The notes beneath the pieces were generated by a model. That model ran no database searches, had not been told where the DNA came from, and was given only the letters and a program-made list of their open reading frames with translations. Shown piece after piece: positions 7,040-14,731 of a DNA stretch of 15,677 nucleotides (the stretch's first letter is position 1; the number at the start of each line of letters is the position of its first letter). Location of the stretch: assembly GCA_022614705.1 (NCBI GenBank), contig JAKEIB010000185.1:1-15677 (forward strand), read 5' to 3'. The position numbers and the translations under genes were made by a program. The stretch is from Planctomycetota bacterium (GTDB lineage Bacteria; Planctomycetota; Planctomycetia; Pirellulales; Lacipirellulaceae).

Positions 7040-7171
7040 ATGGCACAGCCACAAAAGGGCGCTGGGCGCAAGCCGGCAACGAAGTTCGCGAACCTGCGCA
7101 AGAAAATGGACCAGAGCAAGATGCGAGCTAAGGTGCAGACGATGCACGTGCGGAAGAGCGGGAATCGGTAG
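7040..7171 (+). CDS. 43-residue basic protein, unknown function
   Basis: The ATG is preceded by TGGAG with seven bases between, one of the better ribosome binding sites in the window. The product is 43 residues, with about a third Lys/Arg and few acidic residues: an N-terminal QKGAGRKPATKF, a probable helix NLRKKMDQSKMRAKVQTM, and a basic tail VRKSGNR. I do not recognise a family. Size and charge suggest an RNA- or ribosome-associated peptide, but this is inference. The frame on the opposite strand is also open, so a shadow is possible; the RBS and composition argue for this strand. Confidence 0.6.
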   Translation: MAQPQKGAGRKPATKFANLRKKMDQSKMRAKVQTMHVRKSGNR

Positions 7172-7207
7172 GACGGGTTCCGGGCAACCAAGTATGGAGC
7201 GCCGCAC

Positions 7208-7231
7208 GCCTGGTCGCTGAAGCGACCAGGC
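7208..7231. repeat. Perfect 10-bp hairpin with TGAA loop (terminator-like or REP)
   Basis: GCCTGGTCGC at 7208-7217, loop TGAA, GCGACCAGGC at 7222-7231. It lies between the convergent 43-residue gene (+) and the decarboxylase gene (-), where a bidirectional transcription stop would be useful. There is no T-run on either side, so Rho-independent termination is not assured. It may be another member of the local repeat population. Confidence 0.65.
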
Positions 7232-7295
7232 CGTAGCGAGCACCGAGACGGACTGGTCGGTTACTTGGACTGAGCTAGTCGAAGTCAGCGACCAA

Positions 7296-8828
7296 TTAGA
7301 GTAGCGTGCGAGCGGCGCTGCGTATGCAATCGAGGAGGCCGCGGAGGTCGTCTTCGGTCGTGAGGGGGTTCATCATCGTCGTGCGCAGGATGGTGCGGCC
7401 GTCGAGGCGGCTTTGCACCAGGTAGAATTCGCCCGATTCGATGACGGCCCGGCGTAGCTGGAGTTGGAACGCGTCGATTTTTTCGACCGGCGCATCGCGA
7501 AGCTCGGGCGGCTCGTAACGGAATACAACGATGTTGCACTGCGGCTCGTGGAGCGGCACGAAGTCGTCGGTCGCTTCGAGCAGGGCATGAAATTTCTGGG
7601 CGAGGTCGATCGTGACATCGACCAGGTCGGCAAAGATCTGCGGGCCGAGCAATGACCAGATGCCCCACACGCCGAACGCGGCGGAACGCTTGGTGCATTC
7701 CAGGTTCACGATGCCGCTGTCGTAATCGCGGAGCTCGGTCGCGGTCGGATCGAACAAGTACGGCGCGTCCTGATGAAATGTGGCGATGCGGTGCTCGCGA
7801 TTCTTGTAGAAAAGCATCGCGCAGAGTGCCGGTACGAACATCATTTTATGCGCGTCGCAGACGATGCTGTCGGCCTGTTCGATGCCGGCCAGCAAGTGGC
7901 GGTGCCGCTGACTGAAGACCAGGGCGCCCCCGTGGGCCGCGTCGACGTGCAGCCACACTTTGTGACGGCGACACACGTCGGCAATGTCCGCGAGGGGGTC
8001 GAAGGCGCCGATCGGCGTTGCGCATGCCGCGGCGGAAACGGCGATTATTGGAGTGCCTCGCGCGCGCAAATCGCTTAACGTGCGATCCAATTGATCGGGA
8101 TCCATACGGCGGCGTTGGTCGAGCGCGGCAGGGATGATTTGGTTCGTTCCCAAGCCCAAGATGCCCGCGGAACGCGTGACGGAATAATGCGCATCGGCTT
8201 GAGCTACGAGCACGGGTGCGGGATTGCGGCCGGACAAGCCCGCACTCCAAGCGTCGCCGAGCGTAACGTTGCGGGCCGTGAGCAGGCCGGTGAGATTCGC
8301 CAGGGAGCCGCCGGACGTGACTAATCCTGCGAATCGGCCCGACGTGAATCCAATGCGTTCACCGACGGCGTCGATCACCGCGTGCTCGACGGCAGTCGCC
8401 CACGGTCCCATTTCATAAATCGCCATGCACTGGTTTGTGATGGTGCCGACGAGATCGAACAGGCCCGCGAGCGGAATCGGCGCGGGGACTTGGTGGCCGA
8501 CGTAGTGCGGATGATGCAGGTTCTGGCCACGGGCGAGGGTTTCGCGCGTGAGGGCGGCGATGCGAGAAGTGATGGATGCGACAAGCGAACCCTCCCCTAA
8601 CCCCTCCCTAGGAGGGAGGAGAAATTCATCGAGCAGGCGGCGAGCTTCGCGTACTTGCGCGGCCGGTTCGTTCCAATTAAGCACTTTGGCGTCGCGCGAT
8701 TCGACATTGTGAAAATGCTCGGCGAGCACGGCCATCAATTGGGTGCCGGCGGCCTCGAGCGCGGCCGGATCGTAGGCGGCGGCGATGCGCTGTCGGGCGG
8801 CTGTAAGATCGTTCGCGCTGGCGAGCAT
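7296..8828 (-). CDS. PLP-dependent group II amino acid decarboxylase
   Basis: This is a 510-residue protein counted from the ATG at 8828. A GTG at 8846 is an alternative; a further upstream ATG at 8963 would overlap the acylase gene and adds a non-conserved leader. None has a clear RBS. It belongs to the pyridoxal-dependent decarboxylase family (PF00282: glutamate, diaminobutyrate, aromatic amino acid and cysteine sulfinate decarboxylases). Landmarks are VLNWNEPA near the start, LHHPHYVGHQVP, the phosphate-binding TSGGSLANL (171-179), AHYS with the ring-stacking H214, DAAHGG with D296, and CDAHKMM with the Schiff-base K328. The specific amino acid cannot be read by eye. Residues 72-80 (PPREGLGEG) come from a repeat. 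The acylase gene ends 53 bases upstream, so they may be co-transcribed. Confidence 0.9.
   Translation of the reverse strand: MLASANDLTAARQRIAAAYDPAALEAAGTQLMAVLAEHFHNVESRDAKVLNWNEPAAQVREARRLLDEFLLPPREGLGEGSLVASITSRIAALTRETLARGQNLHHPHYVGHQVPAPIPLAGLFDLVGTITNQCMAIYEMGPWATAVEHAVIDAVGERIGFTSGRFAGLVTSGGSLANLTGLLTARNVTLGDAWSAGLSGRNPAPVLVAQADAHYSVTRSAGILGLGTNQIIPAALDQRRRMDPDQLDRTLSDLRARGTPIIAVSAAACATPIGAFDPLADIADVCRRHKVWLHVDAAHGGALVFSQRHRHLLAGIEQADSIVCDAHKMMFVPALCAMLFYKNREHRIATFHQDAPYLFDPTATELRDYDSGIVNLECTKRSAAFGVWGIWSLLGPQIFADLVDVTIDLAQKFHALLEATDDFVPLHEPQCNIVVFRYEPPELRDAPVEKIDAFQLQLRRAVIESGEFYLVQSRLDGRTILRTTMMNPLTTEDDLRGLLDCIRSAARTLL
8590..8621. repeat. CCCCTCCC-type repeat inside the decarboxylase gene
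   Basis: CCCTCCCCTAACCCCTCCC is followed by TAGGAGGGAGGAG, a C-rich stretch with a palindromic centre (CCTCCCTAGGAGGG). On the - strand it is read as PPREGLGEG in a helical part of the decarboxylase where family members have ordinary sequence. The peptide has the look of a translated intergenic repeat. Confidence 0.6.
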
Positions 8829-8881
8829 GCTTTGGTGCAGGGTCACGGATGATTCAGATAGTTTCGACGTGGCCGTCGACG

Positions 8882-11095
8882 CTAATGGCCGTTGGCATTG
8901 CCGGTCGGCTTGAGCCGTTTGTATTCGCCGGCGATCCAGCGGGGGATATCCACTTTGTACCATTCGGAGAAGCGGCTTTCACTGGGGCCGCCGGGGAGAT
9001 TCGTCCAGGCCTCGTCGGCGCCCATGCTAGTCACGAAGTGGTAGGTGGGGGCGAACGTGGTTTCGCGCGTGGCCGTGGTCATGAGGTGGCCCTGGAACAC
9101 CGTGCCGGCGCATCCGGGCATGGCAATCTGGCGCGAGCGGAAGCCGAGCAATCGGCCGGCGCGGCCGCTACCGAAGAAGCGGTTCACGAAGTGAAACGTA
9201 TTGAACTCCGACCAGGGGAGCACCGGTTCGAGTTGAGCGAGCTCGGCGGCGCGCTGCACGAGGGCTTTCTTGTTCCGGCCGCGCCACCAGGAAGACGTCA
9301 CCTTGCGCAGCGTGCGGTCGATGGCGGTGAGGACCATGGTGGAGTATCCCATCCGCGTGCAAAGGTAAAACATCCGCCGCCAGCCGATGCCTTGCTCATT
9401 GCCGAAAACCTGCAGCACAACGTGACGGTAGAAGTGTTGAAACAGCGTGGCCTCGGTGCTCGCTGGCGTGTATCGGCAGTCCCACGCGGACAGCTTTTCC
9501 TTGAGTGGGCAGTCGTCGACGAGCGCGAGAAGCACCGGGAGGAGATCGCGGGCCTGCAAACTCAACACGTCGTACTGCAGGTTCTGCATGTCTTCGACCG
9601 TCGCGCGCGGCAGCTCGGTGAGCCGCTCGACAATGCGGCGCTTGCGATAGTCGGGCTGCGCGTGAGCGTGCAGTGGCGGTCCGTCGCGACGGTACAGCTC
9701 TTCATTCGCGCTGGCGACGAAGCCAATGGCCGGGTCGTATTCGCGCGGCAGAAGATCAACTCGCACGCGGCCCTGCCAATGATTGGCCATGTCCCAAGCG
9801 GCGACGGGCATGATCCCCGAGTTGCCGTTGCCGCGCATCGGCAGCCAGCCGCAGGCTTGCAGGCCGATGTGGCCTTCCGAGTCGGAGAAGACCCAAACGA
9901 GCGACGGGTGAGGGCAGACGCGGACGCGTTCCATCGCTTCCGCCGTGCTCTTGGAATCGATCACGTCGAGCCAGGCGCCGATCGCCCGGCCGCCGTCGGA
10001 TTGCTCGCCGATCCAGGCGACGGACAGATACTTGCCGCGACCATCGGCCGGGTTCGGCGTGCGGCTAAGAATGCCTTGTTCGTTCTCATACACGTCGAGG
10101 ATAACCGGCTCATCGCCCTTGCGACGGATAATTTCCTGGCGGTGCTGAAAGTCGAACCAGCGATCGCCGCGCCGATATTGCCAACCGGTGGCGCCGCCGG
10201 GACGGCAGTCTTCGATGAAGTAGTCGCTGGTGTCGGCGTGCATGTACGTTACGCCCCAGGCCAGGCGATTCGTGCGTCCCACCGCCATGATTGGACAGCC
10301 GGGAAGTGTGGCGCCCATGGCGTACTTGCCGTCGCCCCAATTGAGCGCGATTTCGTACCAGATCGACGGCAACCGGTTGACTTCCAAGTGTGGATCGGAC
10401 GCCAGGAGCGCGTGCCCGCTGGCGCTGCGCGACGGGCTCACTGCCCAGGCGTTGCTGCCAGCGAGGCGCGGCAGGTCGGCGAGCAGCTCCAGCGCTTCGT
10501 CGGAGAGGCGCTTGGCGATATGGATTTCGCGGAGCGGCTCGAAGTCGATGCCATCCAAGTACGGATGGAATAACTCGCGGAGACGTTCGTCGTCCACGCC
10601 AAGTTGAATCAGCTCGAGGAGCAGCCTTTCGTTTTCCTGTTCGACGATCGAGAGGCCGGCAAAGCTCAGCAGCTTGCCGATAAGCATGACGGAGACAGGC
10701 TCCCAAGGCCGCGGGCGAAAGCCGGTGACCCACATCGGCAGCGTGCGGCCGGAGTCGATGAGTCCGTCGTTCACGCCCTGGCAATACCAATCGAGCTGCT
10801 CGCGGGTGTTTTCCGGCAGGCGGCGAAATTCGCGGTCGAGGTCGCGATACAGGCCGGCGCGGCGAAGAAAGATGTCCATCTCCAGAAGCTCGCGCTTGTT
10901 GGCGATGCGTTCGGCCGCCTGGCCGCTGGCCACGGCGCGGGCGAAATACACCTGCGTGGGGCGGTCGGTGGCATGCATGTAACCCCAGGCGTAAAGCGCC
11001 TCGCGCCAAGAGGGCGCTTGAATGTGCGGGACGCCGTTTTCATCGCGCGCCGCCGAGAAGTCGTACCGCGCCGCCTTGGTTGGGATCCGCTCCAT
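8882..11095 (-). CDS. Penicillin-acylase-family (S45) Ntn hydrolase
   Basis: This is a 737-residue member of PF01804 (penicillin, acyl-homoserine-lactone and related amide acylases). These are autocatalytically cut before a serine that becomes the N-terminal nucleophile. The cut site is AGSNAWAVS, with S214 after G213. The order is typical: a spacer-like alpha region with RDENGVPHIQA (17-27), YAWGYMHATDRPTQV (35-49) and LDWYCQGVNDGL; then S214; then SGHALLASDPHLEVNRLPSIWYE, VGRTNRLAWGVTYMHADTSDYF and a late GFVASANEE. No signal peptide is visible, although many relatives are periplasmic, so the protein may be cytoplasmic. The substrate is unknown. The gene precedes the decarboxylase by 53 bases. 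There is no clear RBS before the ATG. Confidence 0.92.
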   Translation of the reverse strand: MERIPTKAARYDFSAARDENGVPHIQAPSWREALYAWGYMHATDRPTQVYFARAVASGQAAERIANKRELLEMDIFLRRAGLYRDLDREFRRLPENTREQLDWYCQGVNDGLIDSGRTLPMWVTGFRPRPWEPVSVMLIGKLLSFAGLSIVEQENERLLLELIQLGVDDERLRELFHPYLDGIDFEPLREIHIAKRLSDEALELLADLPRLAGSNAWAVSPSRSASGHALLASDPHLEVNRLPSIWYEIALNWGDGKYAMGATLPGCPIMAVGRTNRLAWGVTYMHADTSDYFIEDCRPGGATGWQYRRGDRWFDFQHRQEIIRRKGDEPVILDVYENEQGILSRTPNPADGRGKYLSVAWIGEQSDGGRAIGAWLDVIDSKSTAEAMERVRVCPHPSLVWVFSDSEGHIGLQACGWLPMRGNGNSGIMPVAAWDMANHWQGRVRVDLLPREYDPAIGFVASANEELYRRDGPPLHAHAQPDYRKRRIVERLTELPRATVEDMQNLQYDVLSLQARDLLPVLLALVDDCPLKEKLSAWDCRYTPASTEATLFQHFYRHVVLQVFGNEQGIGWRRMFYLCTRMGYSTMVLTAIDRTLRKVTSSWWRGRNKKALVQRAAELAQLEPVLPWSEFNTFHFVNRFFGSGRAGRLLGFRSRQIAMPGCAGTVFQGHLMTTATRETTFAPTYHFVTSMGADEAWTNLPGGPSESRFSEWYKVDIPRWIAGEYKRLKPTGNANGH

Positions 11096-11147
11096 GCTAG
11101 AAGTGTATCTCAGGCCTGCGAATCTAGGAACGAGAGATCAGCAATGA

Positions 11148-11225
11148 GTGGCACGCCTTCCAGTCCGCGAAGGGCGTGGCACGAAGCGTTGATTCCACGC
11201 CCATCGAACACTCTGGGCGTGCCAC
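11148..11225. repeat. Nested inverted repeat upstream of the acylase gene
   Basis: Outer arms GTGGCACGCC (11148-11157) and GGCGTGCCAC (11216-11225) are exact complements. Inside them GGGCGTGG (11172-11179) pairs with CCACGCCC (11195-11202), and the two arm types are themselves related in sequence. The unit could fold into one long hairpin or two side-by-side ones. It lies about 50 bases upstream of the acylase start. Confidence 0.7.
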
Positions 11226-11317
11226 CCTGAGAATAGCGGCGTGCACCGGGAGCGCAGCACCGGGGTGGCAGACGCGGAGACAAGAGCGAGGCGCTTAGAA
11301 ATGCGACTCAAGGAAGA

Positions 11318-11407
11318 TTATTTCTTGCGGTGGCGAATTTTGGCTCGCATGCGGCGCTTCTTGCGCCCCTGCTTTCGCCGACCCTTACCTGATTTTCTCG
11401 TGCCCAA
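11318..11407 (-). CDS. 29-residue very basic peptide, bS22/AURKAIP1-COX24-like
   Basis: From a TTG start at 11405-11407 the frame encodes 29 residues, of which about 18 are Lys, Arg or His and none is acidic. It contains GRRKQGRKKRRMRAKIRHRKK near the C-terminus. GGAG stands six bases before the TTG, a good ribosome binding site. The KKRRMRAKIRHRKK pattern resembles the small ribosomal peptides of the AURKAIP1/COX24 domain (bacterial bS22, mitochondrial mS38), which insert into rRNA of the small subunit. I would place it there by composition and pattern, not by a firm match. A stop lies six codons further upstream, so no longer form exists. It is easily missed because of its length and TTG start. 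Confidence 0.6.
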   Translation of the reverse strand: MGTRKSGKGRRKQGRKKRRMRAKIRHRKK

Positions 11408-11527
11408 GGCATTCTCCGATTCTTAATATGGAACGATTGTACCCAACGTGCATCGACGCGACAGGCGACTGCTCGAACCTTTAATTCTATCTACTACAGG
11501 CGGCCAGACGCAATAGCGGCGATCGAA

Positions 11528-11582
11528 TGTAGTCATCTCGCTCCGCGAGATGTATTTCCTCTCGCGGAGCGAGAGGACTACA
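11528..11582. repeat. 55-bp double-hairpin element, copy 1 (ychF 3' end)
   Basis: Outer arms TGTAGTC (11528-11534) and GACTACA (11576-11582) enclose two local hairpins: ATCTCGC-TCC-GCGAGAT (11535-11551) and CTCTCGC-GGA-GCGAGAG (11559-11575), with a seven-base spacer. A second copy is at 14732-14785. The right end supplies the TAG stop codon of ychF. Confidence 0.9.
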
Positions 11583-12669
11583 CATTGAACAGGAAGTGGC
11601 ACACGTCGCTGTCGTGCATTACGTACGACTTGCCTTCGAGGCGCATCTTGCCGGCTTCGCGAATTGCTTTCTCGCTGCCATATTGCACGAGGTCATCGAC
11701 GGAATACACTTCGACGCGGATGAATCCGCGCTCAAAATCGCTATGAATGACGCCGGCCGCTTGGGGGGCCGTGGCGCCCATGGGAATGGTCCAGGCCCGA
11801 ATTTCCTTTGGTCCGGCCGTGTAATAGCTTTGCAAACCTAAAAGCCGATACGCCGCGCGGGCCAGCACGGCGAGCGCCGGCTCTTCGAGTCCGACGCTGT
11901 GCAGCATTTCCGACCGGTCCGGCTCGTCGAGCTCGGCGATCTCCGCTTCCAGCCGCGCGCTGATCGGCACGACCTGACTTCCCTCGGCCTCGGCCCGCTG
12001 CCGCAACTTTTCAACCATCGCGCTTTTGCCGGCGAGATCATTCTCGCCAACGTTTGCCACGTACAACACGCGCTTGGCCGTCAACAGTTGCAGATCGCGC
12101 AGTAGCCGCGCGGACGTTGGGTCGTCGTACGAAAGGCCGCGGACCGGCTGGGCATCGCTCAGTCGCGCTTGGCATTCGTTGAGGATTTCCAGGCGACGCT
12201 TGGCCTCGGGGCCGCCCGTGCGGACCGTCTTTTCAGCGCGGTCGATCATGCCTTCCACCGATTGCAGATCGGCCAGCATGAGCTCGGTTTCGATCGTGTC
12301 GACGTCGCGAATGGGGTCGATGTTCCCCTCGACGTGCATCACGTTTTCGTCCTCGTAACAACGGACGATATGCAGGATGGCGTCGACGTTGCGCAGGCTG
12401 CCGAGGAATTTGTTGCCGAGCCCTTCGCCCCGCGACGCGCCGCGCACGAGGCCGGCGATATCCACCAATTGAAAAATGGCGGGAATGATTTCCTGCGTTT
12501 CGATGTAACGGTTGATCGTGGCCAGGCGAGGATCGGGAATGGCAACGGCGCCGATATTGGCTTCGATCGTGCAGAACGGGTAATTTTCGCTGGCGATACC
12601 CACGGCCGTGAGGGCGTTGAACAGCGTGCTCTTCCCCACGTTCGGCAATCCGACAATGCCTGCTTCCAT
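11578..12669 (-). CDS. ychF: Redox-regulated ATPase/GTPase YchF (OLA1 family)
   Basis: This is a 363-residue protein, the standard YchF length. The G domain shows G1 GLPNVGKST (7-15), G3 DIAGLVRGAS (70-79) and the unusual G4 NVGEND (206-211) in place of NKxD, which explains the ATP preference known for the family. SAR (237-239) follows. The G domain is interrupted by a helical coiled-coil region (about 125-195). The C-terminal TGS domain spans about 280-363 and ends in the canonical FLFNV. YchF binds ribosomes and is linked to stress and translation control. The stop codon is inside the repeat element at 11528-11582. It is transcribed divergently from the TPR gene across a 303-base gap. Confidence 0.96.
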   Translation of the reverse strand: MEAGIVGLPNVGKSTLFNALTAVGIASENYPFCTIEANIGAVAIPDPRLATINRYIETQEIIPAIFQLVDIAGLVRGASRGEGLGNKFLGSLRNVDAILHIVRCYEDENVMHVEGNIDPIRDVDTIETELMLADLQSVEGMIDRAEKTVRTGGPEAKRRLEILNECQARLSDAQPVRGLSYDDPTSARLLRDLQLLTAKRVLYVANVGENDLAGKSAMVEKLRQRAEAEGSQVVPISARLEAEIAELDEPDRSEMLHSVGLEEPALAVLARAAYRLLGLQSYYTAGPKEIRAWTIPMGATAPQAAGVIHSDFERGFIRVEVYSVDDLVQYGSEKAIREAGKMRLEGKSYVMHDSDVCHFLFNV

Positions 12670-12972
12670 TTCCGATGGTCCCGAATCTTTTCGAAATTTC
12701 GTTCTGTTGTGAGCCTTTATTTACGCTTCTCGGGCACGCGTCAATGGCTGTGTAGCTGGTGTGTAGCTGGACTCGCAAGAGTTCAGCACGCTTCGGACAC
12801 GTCTGAATTCTTGCGAATCCAGCTACCCCGTGATAAGTCGAAGTGGCATACGGGGACGAGTCGACCACGATCTCGCATAGCCGGGCGCCCGGCGAACGGT
12901 AATAATAGGGCGGGCAACGGCCGCGCTGCCGGCCTTGCGGATGATCGCCGACTTTTTTGGGAGAATCGACGC
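12670..12972. other. Divergent intergenic region between ychF and the TPR gene
   Basis: 303 bases with no coding frame that I accept. It must hold both promoters. A large imperfect inverted repeat at 12763-12826 occupies the centre, preceded by a short tandem duplication of TGTAGCTGG (12751-12770). GGGAG stands about nine bases before the TPR ATG. No unambiguous -35/-10 elements are seen. Confidence 0.5.
12763..12826. repeat. 64-bp inverted repeat (24-bp arms) between divergent genes
   Basis: Left arm 12763-12786 (begins GTAGCTGGACTCGC) and right arm 12803-12826 match as inverted copies at 22 of 24 positions, with a 16-base loop. Both mismatches still allow a G-U pair in one RNA strand. A partial extra copy of the arm end (TGTAGCTGG) lies just upstream at 12751-12759, suggesting slippage or a second insertion. 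Confidence 0.85.
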
Positions 12973-14727
12973 ATGTTCCGTCATTATTGGTCCGTGCGAG
13001 CACTGGCTTCGTTGTTGTCGCTCGTTGTGCTCAGTTTTGCCTCGGCGCGCGCGGAAAACGAGGGCCAAGAGGACCTGGACAAGGCCACGCAACTGAAGGT
13101 TGCGGCGGAAACGCTCGACGACCTAGCCGAAGTGATCGAGCGTCTGGACGCCTCGCTAGAAAAGGGTCTCGACAAAGAGAACGAGGAGCTTGCCCGGCAA
13201 TACTTGGTGTCGACGCTCATGCAGCGTGGATCGATGTTCTCCGCCGCCGCGTTCAACATTCCTGCTCAGGATCCGCAGCGCAACATGCGGATGATGCAAT
13301 TGCGATCGTGGGCGCTCACCGATTTGCAACGGGCGCTGGAGCTCGACAACAAGCTGTGGGACGCGCAGCTTCAAATCGGCAAGTTGCAGTTGCAGCCGTT
13401 GGGCGACAGCGGCGCAGCCCGCCGGGCGTTCTCGCAAGTTATCAAAGGGGCAGATGCCACCCCGGAACAGAAGGCCGAGGCCCTCGCGCTGCGCAGCGCC
13501 CTGCAATCCGACGAGCAAATGCGGCTCGAGGACCTCAACAAAGCGGTCGAGTTGGTTCCGAAGAAGGCAGACTACTTGCGCGTCCGGGCTCAGTATCTGT
13601 ACGGCAAGGAGAAGTTTGACGAAGCGCTGGCCGACATCGATCAGGTACTGAAGCTCGAGGCGGATCACGCCGCCAATCACGAGCTGCGGGGAATGATCCT
13701 GCTTGGGTTGGAGAAGTACGATGATGCGCTGGCCAGCTTCAACCGGGCCAGCGAATTGGAGCCCCAGGCGGCATTGCCCTATCAGCGTCGGGCCGAGCTG
13801 TACCGACAGAAGGGCGACTTGGAGAAGGCGGTCGAGCAACTGACCAAGGCGCTCGAACTTTCGCCGGATAGTGTGGCAACGCTGCTGATTCGCTCCGCCG
13901 TTTACTACGAGTTGAAGCAGACCGACAAGGCGCTGGCGGACATCGAGCAGGCGATCCGCGTGTCGCCGCGACGTGCCGAGCCTTACCTGATGCGCGCCGA
14001 AATTTACGCGGCGACCGACCGCCTGGACGAGGCGATCAAGCAGCTTGAGGAGCTGTTGCAGCAAGCGCCGGGAAACGTTCCGCTGCTCAGCCGATTGGGT
14101 AGTTTTTACCTGATGGCCGGCCGGCCACGGAAAACGATTGAAACGCTCACGCAAGTGATCCAGCAGGAACCGGAGAACTTCAACGCGCTGCGGTTCCGGG
14201 CGGACGCCTACCTGAACATCGGCCAGCATGCCGAGGCGATCGCCGACTTCGATAAAGCGCTAGCTCTCGATGAAGACGATGAGAGTTTGCTGAATAACTT
14301 CGCCTGGGTGCTGGCCACTTCGCCAGACGACAAGCTGCGCAACGGCAAGAAGGCGGTAGAACTGGCCACGAAGGCGTCGGAAAAGACCGGCCATCAAACG
14401 CCGCACGTGCTTAGCACGCTGGGGGCCGCCTATGCGGAAACGGGCGACTTTGAATCGGCCAAGAAGTGGTCGCAGCAGGCGGTGGAATTGTCGAAGAAGG
14501 CGGTCGAGGCGGCCGAGAACGATGCAGAACGAGCGAAGCGGAAAACGGACCTCGAACAGCTGCAAAAGGAGTTGACGAGCTACCAGGAAGGCAAGCCGGT
14601 GCGCGAGCGGCAAACGGCCGTAGAGGCGGCGGAGAAATCGGATAAGAACGAGGATCCGCCCGCGACCGACGACAAATTTACTCCCAACGACGAACCCGGC
14701 GCCTCGGATAGCACCGCTGATTTCTGA
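12973..14727 (+). CDS. Exported TPR-repeat protein
   Basis: This is a 584-residue protein from the ATG at 12973, chosen for the GGGAG site upstream and because a signal peptide follows directly. The frame is open further upstream only as an antisense shadow of ychF. Residues 1-27 are a Sec signal peptide (basic start, LASLLSLVVLSF, cleavage after ASARA). From about 105 to 500 tandem TPR motifs follow, for example YLRVRAQYLYGKEKFDEALA, RRAELYRQKGDLEKAVEQL, YLMRAEIYAATDRLDEAIKQ and ALRFRADAYLNIGQHAEAI; a NNFAWVLATSPDDKLRNG block is typical of planctomycete TPR proteins. The C-terminal 80 residues are charged and low in complexity. It probably acts as a scaffold in the periplasm-equivalent space; its partners are unknown. 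Confidence 0.9.
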   Translation: MFRHYWSVRALASLLSLVVLSFASARAENEGQEDLDKATQLKVAAETLDDLAEVIERLDASLEKGLDKENEELARQYLVSTLMQRGSMFSAAAFNIPAQDPQRNMRMMQLRSWALTDLQRALELDNKLWDAQLQIGKLQLQPLGDSGAARRAFSQVIKGADATPEQKAEALALRSALQSDEQMRLEDLNKAVELVPKKADYLRVRAQYLYGKEKFDEALADIDQVLKLEADHAANHELRGMILLGLEKYDDALASFNRASELEPQAALPYQRRAELYRQKGDLEKAVEQLTKALELSPDSVATLLIRSAVYYELKQTDKALADIEQAIRVSPRRAEPYLMRAEIYAATDRLDEAIKQLEELLQQAPGNVPLLSRLGSFYLMAGRPRKTIETLTQVIQQEPENFNALRFRADAYLNIGQHAEAIADFDKALALDEDDESLLNNFAWVLATSPDDKLRNGKKAVELATKASEKTGHQTPHVLSTLGAAYAETGDFESAKKWSQQAVELSKKAVEAAENDAERAKRKTDLEQLQKELTSYQEGKPVRERQTAVEAAEKSDKNEDPPATDDKFTPNDEPGASDSTADF

Positions 14728-14731
14728 CGAA

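Noticed and set aside
7208..7231. Classic Rho-independent terminator
   Set aside because: The stem is perfect but no T-run follows on either strand, so it is listed only as a hairpin repeat.
8829..8963. 45-residue longer N-terminus for the decarboxylase
   Set aside because: It would overlap the acylase gene's 3' end and adds a low-complexity, non-family leader.
8849..10573. 574-codon open frame on the + strand
   Set aside because: It is antisense to the acylase gene and shows no recognisable motif or RBS.
12169..12972. N-terminal extension of the TPR protein frame
   Set aside because: It is antisense to ychF and then runs through the intergenic repeat. A signal peptide and RBS place the real start at 12973.
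13156..14229. 357-codon open frame on the - strand
   Set aside because: It is a shadow of the TPR repeats; its apparent internal periodicity mirrors the real gene.
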